NCBI RefSeq assembly: GCF_000696095.1
Contig: NZ_BAYX01000014.1
Span: forward strand, 62,001 to 126,000
Source of the DNA: Rhizobium rhizogenes NBRC 13257
Lineage (GTDB): Bacteria > Pseudomonadota > Alphaproteobacteria > Rhizobiales > Rhizobiaceae
DNA: 64,000 nucleotides
Reading direction: 5' to 3'
Shown here piece by piece: positions 9,500 through 17,398 of the stretch; the first letter of the stretch is position 1; each line of letters starts with the position of its first letter. Position numbers and translations under genes: made by a program. The notes under the pieces are model-generated. The model was not told the origin of the DNA. It did not search any database and worked only from the letters and a program-made list of their open reading frames with translations.

Positions 9500-10468
9500 T
9501 TAGGCGTAACGTCGATTGAAACGGGAAAGTAACAGAAGCCCCTTCTGCATCAAAATAAACGCAAAAAGCAGCAGCCCGATCAAGATCTTCGTCCACCAGC
9601 TGGAAAGTGTTCCGTCAAAGGTGATGTAGGTCTGGATCAAGCCCTGTATAAGAATCCCGATCAGAGTCCCCCCGACGAACCCTGCTCCCCCCGTCAACAA
9701 TGTTCCGCCGATAACCACCGCGGCAATGGCGTCGAGTTCGACACCGACCGTGGCAAGCGAATATCCGGCGGATGTATAGAGCGAAAAAACGATTCCGGAT
9801 AGACCGGCCAAAAAGCCCGACAAAGCGTAGATCTGCATCGTCGTGCGCGCGACCGGAACGCCCATCAACTGCGCCGTCTGCACACCGCCGCCGAGCGCAT
9901 AGACGTTGGCGCCGAAGCGGGTGCGATGCGCCAGCAGGATGCCGGCGGCAAAAACGATGAGCATTACGCCACCGATCACCGTCAGGCGGCCGCCGCCCGG
10001 CAGCAACAGATACATATCGCTGAGTTGCGAATAGAAATCATGGCTGATCGGAATGCTGTCGATCGACAGGACAAAAGCGATGCCGCGCGCCAGAAACATG
10101 CCCGCCAGCGTGACGATGAAGGGCGGCATGGCGAGGTAATGAATGATCGCGCCCATGCCCGCGCCGAAGGCCGTCGTGATCACAAGAACAATTGCGAAGG
10201 CAAACAACGGATGGATCGAGGTGTCGCGCAGGATGATCGCCAGGAAAACGCCGGTAAAGGCAATGACCGAACCGATCGACAGGTCGATACCGCCGGAGAT
10301 AATCACGAAGGTCATGCCGACGGCGGCTATCCCGAGAAAGGCATTGTCCGTCAGCAGATTGCCGGCAACCCTCGTCGACAGCATGGTCGGATACTGTAAC
10401 GCGCAGCCAGTATAGGCGAGGATGAAAATGACGATCGTTGCGAGCAGCGGGAGATATTTCGAATTCAC
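9500..10468 (-). CDS. yjfF: Sugar ABC transporter permease, YjfF type
   Basis: Second membrane subunit of the galactofuranose-type importer, 322 residues, with about eight to ten hydrophobic segments and the BPD_transp_2 signatures GGIDLSIGSVIAFTG and ATVGVELDAIAAVVIGGT. The C-terminal helix WTKILIGLLLFAFIL is typical. Its ATG overlaps the stop of ytfT by four bases (ATGA), indicating translational coupling, and the FCD regulator follows. Position and partner genes match E. coli ytfQRT-yjfF; sugar specificity is inferred from YtfQ. Confidence 0.92.
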   Translation of the reverse strand: MNSKYLPLLATIVIFILAYTGCALQYPTMLSTRVAGNLLTDNAFLGIAAVGMTFVIISGGIDLSIGSVIAFTGVFLAIILRDTSIHPLFAFAIVLVITTAFGAGMGAIIHYLAMPPFIVTLAGMFLARGIAFVLSIDSIPISHDFYSQLSDMYLLLPGGGRLTVIGGVMLIVFAAGILLAHRTRFGANVYALGGGVQTAQLMGVPVARTTMQIYALSGFLAGLSGIVFSLYTSAGYSLATVGVELDAIAAVVIGGTLLTGGAGFVGGTLIGILIQGLIQTYITFDGTLSSWWTKILIGLLLFAFILMQKGLLLLSRFNRRYA

Positions 10469-11493
10469 TTTGCCTGCTCCTCATGGATCATCTGCGCCTC
10501 GTCACGCCGGCGCCATAGGAACGTCGTGACGGACTGAAGGGCGGGAGACTGGATGACCAGGATAATGATGACGATGACGGCCTTGATCACCAGATTGAAC
10601 TCCGGCGGGAAGCCGGACAAAAGGATGCCCGTATTGACCGACTGGATGATCATCGCGCCGATCAGCGAGCCGACAATGCTGAAGCGGCCGCCGAGAAGGG
10701 AATTTCCGCCGACAACTACGGCCAGGATCGCGTCCAGCTCGAGCCAGAGGCCGGCATTGTTGGCATCCGCGCCCTTGATATCGGCAGACACGATGATGCC
10801 GGCGATGGAGGCGCAGAGGCCGCTCAGCGCATAAACGGCGATCAGCAATATCGGCGTCTGGATGCCGGACAGCGTGCTGGCGCGGCGATTGATCCCGATC
10901 GCCTCGACCAACATGCCGAGCGCGGTGCGCCTGACGAGCAGGATGACAGCAAGCCCCACCGCCAGCCAGACGACGACGGGCATCGGCAGCCAGGCAAAGG
11001 ATCCGCTGCCGAAAAAGATGAGCCCGTCATTGTTGAAAGTCAGGATGACGCCTTCGGTGATCAATTGCGCGATGCCGCGACCCGCGACCATCAGCACTAG
11101 CGTCGCGATGATCGGTTGAATGCCGAGAACCGCGACCAGAAATCCGTTCCACAATCCGCAGGCAATCCCGACGCCGATGGTCAGCATCAGCGTGTAGGCG
11201 AGCGAACCTCCGGCGACGATCGTCGATGCCGCAACGGCGCCGCAAATTGCAATCACCGCGCCGACCGAGAGATCGATGCCCTTGGTGGCGATGACCAGCG
11301 TCATGCCGATCGCCAGAAGCGCCACCGGCGCACCGCGATTGAGGACGTCGATGACGCTGCCGTACAATCTGCCATTCTGCATTTCCAGATTAAAGAAATG
11401 CGGGAACATGATGAAATTCAAAAGAAGAATGGCAGCCAAGGCAATGAGCTGCGGCATCAATCGAAACAAGGATGCCTTGATCTGGGAACTCAT
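10465..11493 (-). CDS. ytfT: Sugar ABC transporter permease, YtfT type
   Basis: First membrane subunit of the importer, 342 residues. It has a hydrophobic N-terminal helix (LIALAAILLLNFIMFPHFF), the ribose/galactose-permease motif ATKGIDLSVGAVIAICGAV, and LWLELDAILAVVVGGNSLLG near the C-terminal half. Start and stop both overlap neighbours by ATGA, with ytfR upstream and yjfF downstream. Assignment as YtfT rather than another BPD_transp_2 permease rests on the order binding protein, ATPase, two permeases and the strong YtfQ match. Confidence 0.92.
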   Translation of the reverse strand: MSSQIKASLFRLMPQLIALAAILLLNFIMFPHFFNLEMQNGRLYGSVIDVLNRGAPVALLAIGMTLVIATKGIDLSVGAVIAICGAVAASTIVAGGSLAYTLMLTIGVGIACGLWNGFLVAVLGIQPIIATLVLMVAGRGIAQLITEGVILTFNNDGLIFFGSGSFAWLPMPVVVWLAVGLAVILLVRRTALGMLVEAIGINRRASTLSGIQTPILLIAVYALSGLCASIAGIIVSADIKGADANNAGLWLELDAILAVVVGGNSLLGGRFSIVGSLIGAMIIQSVNTGILLSGFPPEFNLVIKAVIVIIILVIQSPALQSVTTFLWRRRDEAQMIHEEQAK

Positions 11494-13013
11494 GCGTCCT
11501 CCCGCTTGCTCTGCGCCGTGGCGATGGCATCGACGATATGGCTGGCGGTTATGTCGCTGCCGGTCAACTCTGCAATATGCTCGCGATCGCGCAGCACGAT
11601 GACGCGAGAGCTATAGGCCACGAGTTCCTCCAGTTCGGAGGAAATCACCACCAGCGACATGCCCTGCCGGCAGAGATCCTCGATCAGCCGAATAATTTCA
11701 GCATGCGCGCCGACATCGATGCCGCGCGTCGGTTCATCGAGAATGAGGAAGCTCGGATTGGTCGCCAGCCAGCGGGCCAGAATGGCCTTCTGCTGATTGC
11801 CACCGGACAGAAGCCTGATCGGCTTTTCCCGGTCGGTGGTGCGAATATCCAGCGCCTTGATGTAGCGGTCGGCGATCGCGTTCTGCTCGCCGCGTGACAG
11901 CGGGCGCGCCCAGCCGCGACGGGCCTGAAGCGCCATGACGATATTCTCGCGAATGGAAAGATCGCCGATGATGCCATCCGTCTTGCGGTCTTCCGGGCAA
12001 AAACCAAAGCCGTTCTTGATGGCGGCGCGCGGTGACGAAAGGGTCACCGACTGCGCATCGATCCTTGCCTCGCCGCTGTCGGCGCGCTCGACGCCGAACA
12101 TCACTTCGGCGGTTTCCGTGCGCCCGGAACCGAGCAGGCCGGCAATGCCCACCACCTCGCCGACGCGAACCTCAAGGTCGAAGGGCTTGATCTTGCCGCG
12201 TTTGCCGAAATTGGTGAAATGATACTTTGCAGGCCCGCTTTCGCTGGCTGCCTCCTTCACGCTCGCCTCGACTTCGGCAAGTTCGCGGCCCAGCATCATT
12301 GCGATCAGGGTCTGGCGTGACAGGCCCTCCGCATCGCGGGTGCCGACAAGTCGACCATTGCGGAGAACGGTAATACGGTCGCAGATCTCGTAGACTTGCT
12401 CCAAAAAATGCGTAATGAAAACAATCCCCAATCCGCGCTGCTTCAAATTTCGGATGATGCCGAAAAGCATGGCGACTTCCTGGGTATCCAGGCTCGCGGT
12501 CGGCTCGTCGAGGATGAGGACCTTGCCCGAGAGATCGACGGCACGCGCGATCGCAATCACCTGCTGGATCGCGACGGAGAAGCGATCCAGCTGCCGGCTG
12601 ACATCGATATCGATACCGTATTGCGACAACAGATCCTTCGCCATGGCGTTCATCACGCGGGTGCTGATCATGCCGAAGCGCTTCGGCTGGCGACCGAGAA
12701 ACAGGTTCTCCGCAACACTCAGATTGGCAAGGAGGTTCACCTCTTGATAGACCGTGCCGATACCGAGCTTCTGCGCCGCCAGCGTGTCGTGCGGATCGAT
12801 CTCGACGCCATCGAGAGCAAGGCTGCCGGCGTCGCGACGGTATGCTCCGGTCATGCATTTGATGAGTGTTGACTTCCCTGCACCGTTTTCACCGAGAAGC
12901 GCATGGACCTCGCCTCGCCGCAGCGTGAAATCGACATGGTCAAGGGCGGTGGAACCGGGAAAATATTTGCAGAAACCAGTCGCGGTCAGAAGGCGCTCGA
13001 CATCGTGAGCCAT
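11490..13013 (-). CDS. ytfR: Sugar ABC transporter ATP-binding protein, YtfR type
   Basis: Double ATPase of the importer, 507 residues from ATG 13013 (the frame is open 19 codons further but the family starts at about MAHDVERLL). First half: Walker A GENGAGKST, and Walker B LILDEPTASLD. Second half: the usual degenerate P loop GLLGSGRTE, signature LSGGNQQKAILARWL and Walker B LILDEPTRGIDVG. It overlaps ytfT by four bases. Two tandem terminator hairpins stand between its start and the ytfQ stop, so it should be expressed below ytfQ. Confidence 0.93.
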   Translation of the reverse strand: MAHDVERLLTATGFCKYFPGSTALDHVDFTLRRGEVHALLGENGAGKSTLIKCMTGAYRRDAGSLALDGVEIDPHDTLAAQKLGIGTVYQEVNLLANLSVAENLFLGRQPKRFGMISTRVMNAMAKDLLSQYGIDIDVSRQLDRFSVAIQQVIAIARAVDLSGKVLILDEPTASLDTQEVAMLFGIIRNLKQRGLGIVFITHFLEQVYEICDRITVLRNGRLVGTRDAEGLSRQTLIAMMLGRELAEVEASVKEAASESGPAKYHFTNFGKRGKIKPFDLEVRVGEVVGIAGLLGSGRTETAEVMFGVERADSGEARIDAQSVTLSSPRAAIKNGFGFCPEDRKTDGIIGDLSIRENIVMALQARRGWARPLSRGEQNAIADRYIKALDIRTTDREKPIRLLSGGNQQKAILARWLATNPSFLILDEPTRGIDVGAHAEIIRLIEDLCRQGMSLVVISSELEELVAYSSRVIVLRDREHIAELTGSDITASHIVDAIATAQSKREDA

Positions 13014-13044
13014 GGAGCAAGAATTTCCTTGGATTGAGCGGTAT

Positions 13045-13090
13045 AAAAAACGCGGAACTGCCGTTCGCATCGCGCATCGGCAATTCCGCG
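13045..13090 (-). terminator. Second terminator between ytfQ and ytfR
   Basis: Read on the minus strand, a 13-base-pair stem (13078-13090 with 13051-13063, one G-T pair, loop of 14) followed directly by six T. It lies 30-odd bases before the ytfR start. Together with the hairpin at 13094-13128 it would strongly reduce readthrough into ytfR. Confidence 0.85.
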
Positions 13091-13093
13091 CCG

Positions 13094-13128
13094 AAAAAAC
13101 CGCACCGACCGGTTTCCCGGCCGATGCG
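13094..13128 (-). terminator. First terminator after ytfQ
   Basis: Read on the minus strand, a 12-base-pair stem with GAAA tetraloop (13117-13128 with 13101-13112) and then, one base on, six T. It begins 15 bases after the ytfQ stop. A GAAA loop on a GC-rich stem plus T tract is a textbook intrinsic terminator, here inside an operon. Confidence 0.88.
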
Positions 13129-13142
13129 ACCCGTTTTTTAAC

Positions 13143-14105
13143 TCAGTAGCCCAGGTCTTTCTTCGCTTCGTAGACCTTCTCCGGGTCGTCAGCCTGCGTA
13201 TACAGCTTGGACTCGGTCTGGATCCACTTCGGCGGCTCCTTCTTGGTCTTCAGATAGGCGTCGAGCGCATCGAAGGCGGGACCGGCCATGTTCGGCGTCA
13301 GCTCCACAGTCGCATTCGCTTCGCCAGCCGCCATGGCCTTGAAGAGATCCGGAACCGAATCGATGGATACGGTCAGAATGTCCTTGCCCGGCTTCAGGCC
13401 GGCTTCCTTGATCGCCTGGATGGCGCCGACGGCCATGTCGTCATTGTGAGCGTAGAGCGCACAGATGTCCTTGCCGCCGTTCTCCGCCTTCAGGAAGCTT
13501 TCCATGACTTCCTTGCCCTTGGCGCGGGTGAAGTCGCCCGTCTGGCTGCGGACGATCTTCAGGTTGTCATGACCCTTGATGGCTTCCTCGAAGCCCTTCT
13601 TGCGCGCAATCGCCGGCGAGGACCCCGTGGTGCCCTGAAGCTCGACGATGTTGCACTTCTTGTCGCCGACATTCTTCACCAGCCAATCGCCGGCAACCTT
13701 GCCTTCGTGGATCTGGTCGGAGGTAACGGCGGTCAGATAGAGATCCTTCGGCGCATTGATCGTGCGGTCCAGCAGGATGACCGGGATCTTGGCTTCCTTA
13801 GCTTCCTTCAGAACGGAATCCCATCCGGTTTCCACGACCGGTGCCAGCAGAATCGCGTCAACACCCTGGGCGATGAAGGAGCGAATCGCCTTGATCTGGT
13901 TTTCCTGCTTCTGCTGCGCGTCGGCAAACTTAAGATCGATGCCGCGCTTCTTAGCTTCCTGTTTGGTCAGGGTCGTTTCCGCGGCCCGCCAGCCGGATTC
14001 CGAGCCGATTTGCGAGAAGCCGACGACCAGATCCTTTGCCGATGCAGACGTGAACATGCAGGCGGCAAGAATGGTGGCACTCACCAGTGCAGTCTTCAAT
14101 TTCAT
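13143..14105 (-). CDS. ytfQ: Galactofuranose-type sugar-binding periplasmic protein
   Basis: Periplasmic binding protein of the importer, 320 residues from ATG 14105, which has GGGAGGA just upstream; the longer frame to 14228 adds a non-secretory tail. Signal peptide about residues 1-23 ending SASA. The mature start DLVVGFSQIGSESGWRAAE and the stretches QQKQENQIKAIRSFIAQGVD, VVELQGTTGSSPAIARKKGF, RSQTGDFTRAKGKEVMESF and LTPNMAGPAFDAL match E. coli YtfQ closely as I recall it, and YtfQ binds galactofuranose. Uptake of galactofuranose is therefore likely but another furanose sugar is possible. First gene of the operon. Confidence 0.92.
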   Translation of the reverse strand: MKLKTALVSATILAACMFTSASAKDLVVGFSQIGSESGWRAAETTLTKQEAKKRGIDLKFADAQQKQENQIKAIRSFIAQGVDAILLAPVVETGWDSVLKEAKEAKIPVILLDRTINAPKDLYLTAVTSDQIHEGKVAGDWLVKNVGDKKCNIVELQGTTGSSPAIARKKGFEEAIKGHDNLKIVRSQTGDFTRAKGKEVMESFLKAENGGKDICALYAHNDDMAVGAIQAIKEAGLKPGKDILTVSIDSVPDLFKAMAAGEANATVELTPNMAGPAFDALDAYLKTKKEPPKWIQTESKLYTQADDPEKVYEAKKDLGY

Positions 14106-14155
14106 GATATCCTCCCAAAGGGCCATCTCCTGAGGCCATGGAGAAAAAATCATAT

Positions 14156-14164
14156 AGTAATACT
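14156..14164. promoter_or_regulatory. Candidate operator upstream of ytfQ
   Basis: Short palindrome AGTAATACT (half sites AGTA/TACT) within an AT-rich stretch about 50 bases upstream of the ytfQ start, in the only likely promoter region of the operon. FCD-type GntR regulators bind short palindromes of this character, so it is a candidate site for the regulator encoded at the operon end. This is inference. Confidence 0.3.
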
Positions 14165-14198
14165 TTTGTAAATCGACATTCGTTGATGCAGTGCAACA

Positions 14199-14225
14199 AA
14201 AAAGGGCGCCATCAGCGCCCTTTTT
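14199..14225 (-). terminator. Terminator after the BMP binding-protein gene
   Basis: Perfect 11-base-pair stem (14199-14209 with 14215-14225), five-base loop, with T run on the minus strand after it. It ends the BMP importer operon 26 bases past the stop codon and separates it from the ytf operon. A-tract and T-tract on both sides mean it would also work on the plus strand. Confidence 0.9.
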
Positions 14226-14251
14226 CAACTTTTGCGATTTTCGCCCGCTTT

Positions 14252-15337
14252 TTACTTCGAGGCCGGCAACTTGTCGTCGATGCCTTCGATGTAGAAGTTC
14301 ATGCCGAGCAGCGTGCCGTCATCGGCGCGCTCGCCTGCCTTCAGCCAAACCGTACCGTCCTGCTTGTTGATCGGGCCGGTGAAGGGCGCGAGTTCGCCGG
14401 ACTTGATCTTGGCTTCGGTCTCTTCGGCCAGCTTCTTCACGTCGTCCGGCATGTTGGTATAGGGCGCCATCGTCAGGATGCCGTCCTTCAGGCCGTCGAA
14501 GCTCTGCTCGGACTTCCAGGTGCCGTCGAAGAAGGCGTGGACGCGCTTGATGTAGTAAGCGCCCCAGGTGTCCTCGATCGCGGTCAGCTGCGTGTGTGGA
14601 CCGGCGGCGATCATGTCGGAAGCCTGACCGAAAGCCTTGATGCCACGCTGTTCGGCGACCTGCATCGGCGCGGTCGTGTCGGTGTGCTGCGTCAGGATAT
14701 CAACGCCCTGATCGATCAGCGCCTTGGCGGCGTCGGCTTCCTTGCCCGGGTCGAACCAGGTGTTGACCCAGATGACCTTCATCTTGAAGTTCGGGTTGAC
14801 CGACTTGGCACCGGCTTCAAAGCCGTTGATGCCCATCACCACTTCCGGGATCGGGAAGGTGGCGATGTAGCCGGCCGTTCCGGTCTTCGACAATTTGGCG
14901 GCGATGACGCCGCTGATGTAGCGGCCTTCATAGAAGCGCGAATTATAGGTCGCGACGTTGTCGGCCGTCTTGAAGCCGGTGGCGTGCTCGAACTTCACCT
15001 TCGGATACTTCTTGGCGACGGCGATCGTCGGATCCATGAAACCAAAGGAAGTGGTGAAGACCATGGCGCAGCCGGAGCGGGCCAGGCGCTCGATGGCGCG
15101 TTCGGCATCCGGGCCTTCCGGAACGTTTTCGAGGAACGGCGTTTCGATCTTGTCGCCGAATGCCTTTTGCAGTTCCTGGCGACCCTTGTCATGGGCCTGC
15201 GTCCAGCCACCGTCGGTCTTCGAGCCGACATAGATGAAGCAGATCTTCGTCTTGGCGGCAGCTTCCGCCGAGGTGGCAGCGCCGATACCGACGATCAGGG
15301 CCGCGGTGGCGGCGAGTGAGAGTGCTAGTTTTTTCAT
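14252..15337 (-). CDS. BMP family ABC transporter substrate-binding protein
   Basis: Periplasmic lipid-free binding protein of the BMP/PnrA (purine nucleoside receptor) family, 361 residues, with signal peptide ending about residue 26 (ATSAEA). Typical stretches are TKICFIYVGSKTDGGWTQAH, GCAMVFTTSFGFMDP, NSRFYEGRYISGVIAAKLSK and a VDILTQHTDTTAP loop. It is the last gene of a four-gene importer (ATPase, two permeases, binding protein), 49 bases after the second permease. Nucleosides or purine bases are the most likely cargo by family; the exact ligand cannot be read. Confidence 0.9.
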   Translation of the reverse strand: MKKLALSLAATAALIVGIGAATSAEAAAKTKICFIYVGSKTDGGWTQAHDKGRQELQKAFGDKIETPFLENVPEGPDAERAIERLARSGCAMVFTTSFGFMDPTIAVAKKYPKVKFEHATGFKTADNVATYNSRFYEGRYISGVIAAKLSKTGTAGYIATFPIPEVVMGINGFEAGAKSVNPNFKMKVIWVNTWFDPGKEADAAKALIDQGVDILTQHTDTTAPMQVAEQRGIKAFGQASDMIAAGPHTQLTAIEDTWGAYYIKRVHAFFDGTWKSEQSFDGLKDGILTMAPYTNMPDDVKKLAEETEAKIKSGELAPFTGPINKQDGTVWLKAGERADDGTLLGMNFYIEGIDDKLPASK

Positions 15338-15386
15338 AGTAACCCCTGTTGGTTGGAAGGTTTCCGATAGCCCGTCTTTTGATTGT

Positions 15387-16307
15387 TCATCGATCCGGCA
15401 CGAAAGACTTGCCGAGCGATGCTGGCGTGTTGATCAACGTCGCACGCCGATTTTGAGAGATAATAACCAGGACGACAACCGTGGAAAGATACGGCAGCAT
15501 CGAGAGAAATTGTGACGGCACGCCGATGCCGAATGCCTGTGCGTGCAGTTGCAGGATCGTCACGGCGCCGAAGAGATAGCCGCCGATGAGAATACGCCAT
15601 GGGCGCCAGGACGCGAAGACGACCAAGGCAAGCGCGATCCAGCCGCGGCCGCCGGACATGCTTTCCGTCCATTGCGGCGTATAGATCAGCGATAGCTGAG
15701 CGCCGGCAAGCCCCGCGCAGGCGCCGCCGAACATGACGGCGAGATAGCGCGTGCGGATGACATTGATGCCAAGCGCATGCGCCGAGGCGTGATTGTCGCC
15801 GATGGAGCGAAGCTTGAGGCCGGCGCGGCTGCGGAACAGGAACCAGTTGACCGCAATCACCAGGACGATCGACAGATAGAAGACGATATCCTGCTTGAAC
15901 AGCACGGTGCCGATATAGGGTATCTGCGACAGGACCGGGATTTCGATCGGCAGCAGGCGGATGCCCGGCACGCCGACATAACCTTCGCCGATCATGCCGG
16001 ATACACCGAGCCCGAGGATCGTCAACGCCAGGCCGGTCGCCACCTGATTGCTGACCAGTGTCAAGGTCAAGAAGGCGAAAAGCAGCGAGAACAGCGCGCC
16101 TGAGACCACGCCGGCAACGAGGCCCAGATAGGGGTTGCCGGTGATCTGGGCGGCAACGAAAGCCCCGACCGATCCCATGATCATCATGCCTTCGACGCCG
16201 AGATTGAGCACGCCCGCCCGCTCGGTCACCAGCTCGCCGATAGCGGCGATGACCAGAGGCGTTGCCGCGGTAACGATCGTTAGCAGGACGGCTTCGAAAA
16301 AGGTCAT
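15387..16307 (-). CDS. BMP-type (nucleoside) ABC transporter permease 2
   Basis: Membrane subunit of 306 residues starting MTFFEAVLLTIV at ATG 16307. The frame is open far upstream, but that part is antisense-free noise overlapping the other permease. The conserved ERAGVLNLGVEGMMIMGSV motif of NupQ-like permeases and RGWIALALVVFASWRP, a signature of this branch, are both present. ATG overlaps the stop of permease 1 by four bases. Works with the ATPase at 17388-18962 and the BMP protein downstream. Confidence 0.92.
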   Translation of the reverse strand: MTFFEAVLLTIVTAATPLVIAAIGELVTERAGVLNLGVEGMMIMGSVGAFVAAQITGNPYLGLVAGVVSGALFSLLFAFLTLTLVSNQVATGLALTILGLGVSGMIGEGYVGVPGIRLLPIEIPVLSQIPYIGTVLFKQDIVFYLSIVLVIAVNWFLFRSRAGLKLRSIGDNHASAHALGINVIRTRYLAVMFGGACAGLAGAQLSLIYTPQWTESMSGGRGWIALALVVFASWRPWRILIGGYLFGAVTILQLHAQAFGIGVPSQFLSMLPYLSTVVVLVIISQNRRATLINTPASLGKSFVPDR

Positions 16308-17398
16308 GCCGCACCTCCGGTCTTGACGTGCGCCCGCGACCGGACGAAGCGGATCTTGTAATAGATCAGCGCGTCGCAGGATAAGACGAAGAACAACAGG
16401 AAGCCCTGGAAGACGCTGGTCACCTTGTCGGAAACGCCGATGGTCAACTGCGCACCCTCGCCGCCGATATAGGTCAGCGCCAGCACGAGGCCGGAGGCGA
16501 TGAGGCCAAGCGGATTGAGCCGGCCGAGATAGGCGACGATGATCGCTGTAAAGCCATAGCCCGGCGAGATCGACGGCTGCAGGTGGCCGATGGTGCCGGA
16601 AACCTCGGAAATGCCGGCGAGACCGGCAAGCGCGCCTGACAACAGGAATGCGAACCAGACCATCTTCTTCGGCGAGAATCCGGCGAAACGCCCTGCCCGC
16701 TCCGATTGCCCGAGCACGACCACCTCGAAGCCCTTCAGCGTGAAGCGCATCATGAACCAGAGAAGGATGGCCGCGACGATCGCAAAGACGAAGCCCCAAT
16801 GCGCGGTGATGGTGTCATCCCAGATCGGCGGCAGCACGCCTTCCGGGACGAAGTCGCGCGTTCCGTAAAAGCCATGGCCATCCGGGTTGCGCCAAGGTCC
16901 GCGCGTCAACCAGTCTAGGAAGAGTTGGGCGACGTAAGTCAGCATCAGGCTGGTCAGGATTTCGTTGGTGTTGAAATGCGTCTTCAAAAGAGCCGGAATG
17001 GCGGCATAGAGCGCGCCGCCGATAGCGCCACAGATCATGATCAACGGCAGCAACAGCGGCGAATGCCAATCATAGAAATAGACGGGAATGATGGAGCCGA
17101 ATATGGCGCCGACGCTATATTGGCCTTCCGCGCCGATATTCCAGTTGTTGGAGCGATAACAGACCGACAGGCCCACGGCGATGAGGATCAGCGGCCCCGC
17201 CTTCTTCGCCAGCTCGTTCAGCGACCAGGGATCGAACAGCGGCTCGATGAGCAAGGCCTCGAGCGAATCCAGCGGATCCTTGCCGAGCATCCAGAACATG
17301 ATACCGCCGGCAATCAGCATCAAAACCAGCGCGAGCAGCGGCGACACAAAGCCATAAAGCTTCGATGCCTGCGGGCGCTTTTCGAGTTCAATTCGCAT
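16304..17398 (-). CDS. BMP-type (nucleoside) ABC transporter permease 1
   Basis: Membrane subunit of 364 residues of the NupP-like branch: cytoplasmic N terminus rich in charged residues, then about eight hydrophobic segments. Family stretches are NNWNIGAEGQYSVGAIFGS (equivalent of the NIGAEGQ motif), FNTNEILTSLMLTYVA and SPGYGFTAIIVAYLGRLNP. It overlaps the ATPase gene upstream by 11 bases and the second permease by four, so the three are tightly coupled. Confidence 0.92.
   Translation of the reverse strand: MRIELEKRPQASKLYGFVSPLLALVLMLIAGGIMFWMLGKDPLDSLEALLIEPLFDPWSLNELAKKAGPLILIAVGLSVCYRSNNWNIGAEGQYSVGAIFGSIIPVYFYDWHSPLLLPLIMICGAIGGALYAAIPALLKTHFNTNEILTSLMLTYVAQLFLDWLTRGPWRNPDGHGFYGTRDFVPEGVLPPIWDDTITAHWGFVFAIVAAILLWFMMRFTLKGFEVVVLGQSERAGRFAGFSPKKMVWFAFLLSGALAGLAGISEVSGTIGHLQPSISPGYGFTAIIVAYLGRLNPLGLIASGLVLALTYIGGEGAQLTIGVSDKVTSVFQGFLLFFVLSCDALIYYKIRFVRSRAHVKTGGAA

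Noticed and set aside
14138..15319. 393-codon plus-strand open frame over the BMP binding-protein gene
   Set aside because: Antisense shadow, begins inside the terminator region and has no family features.
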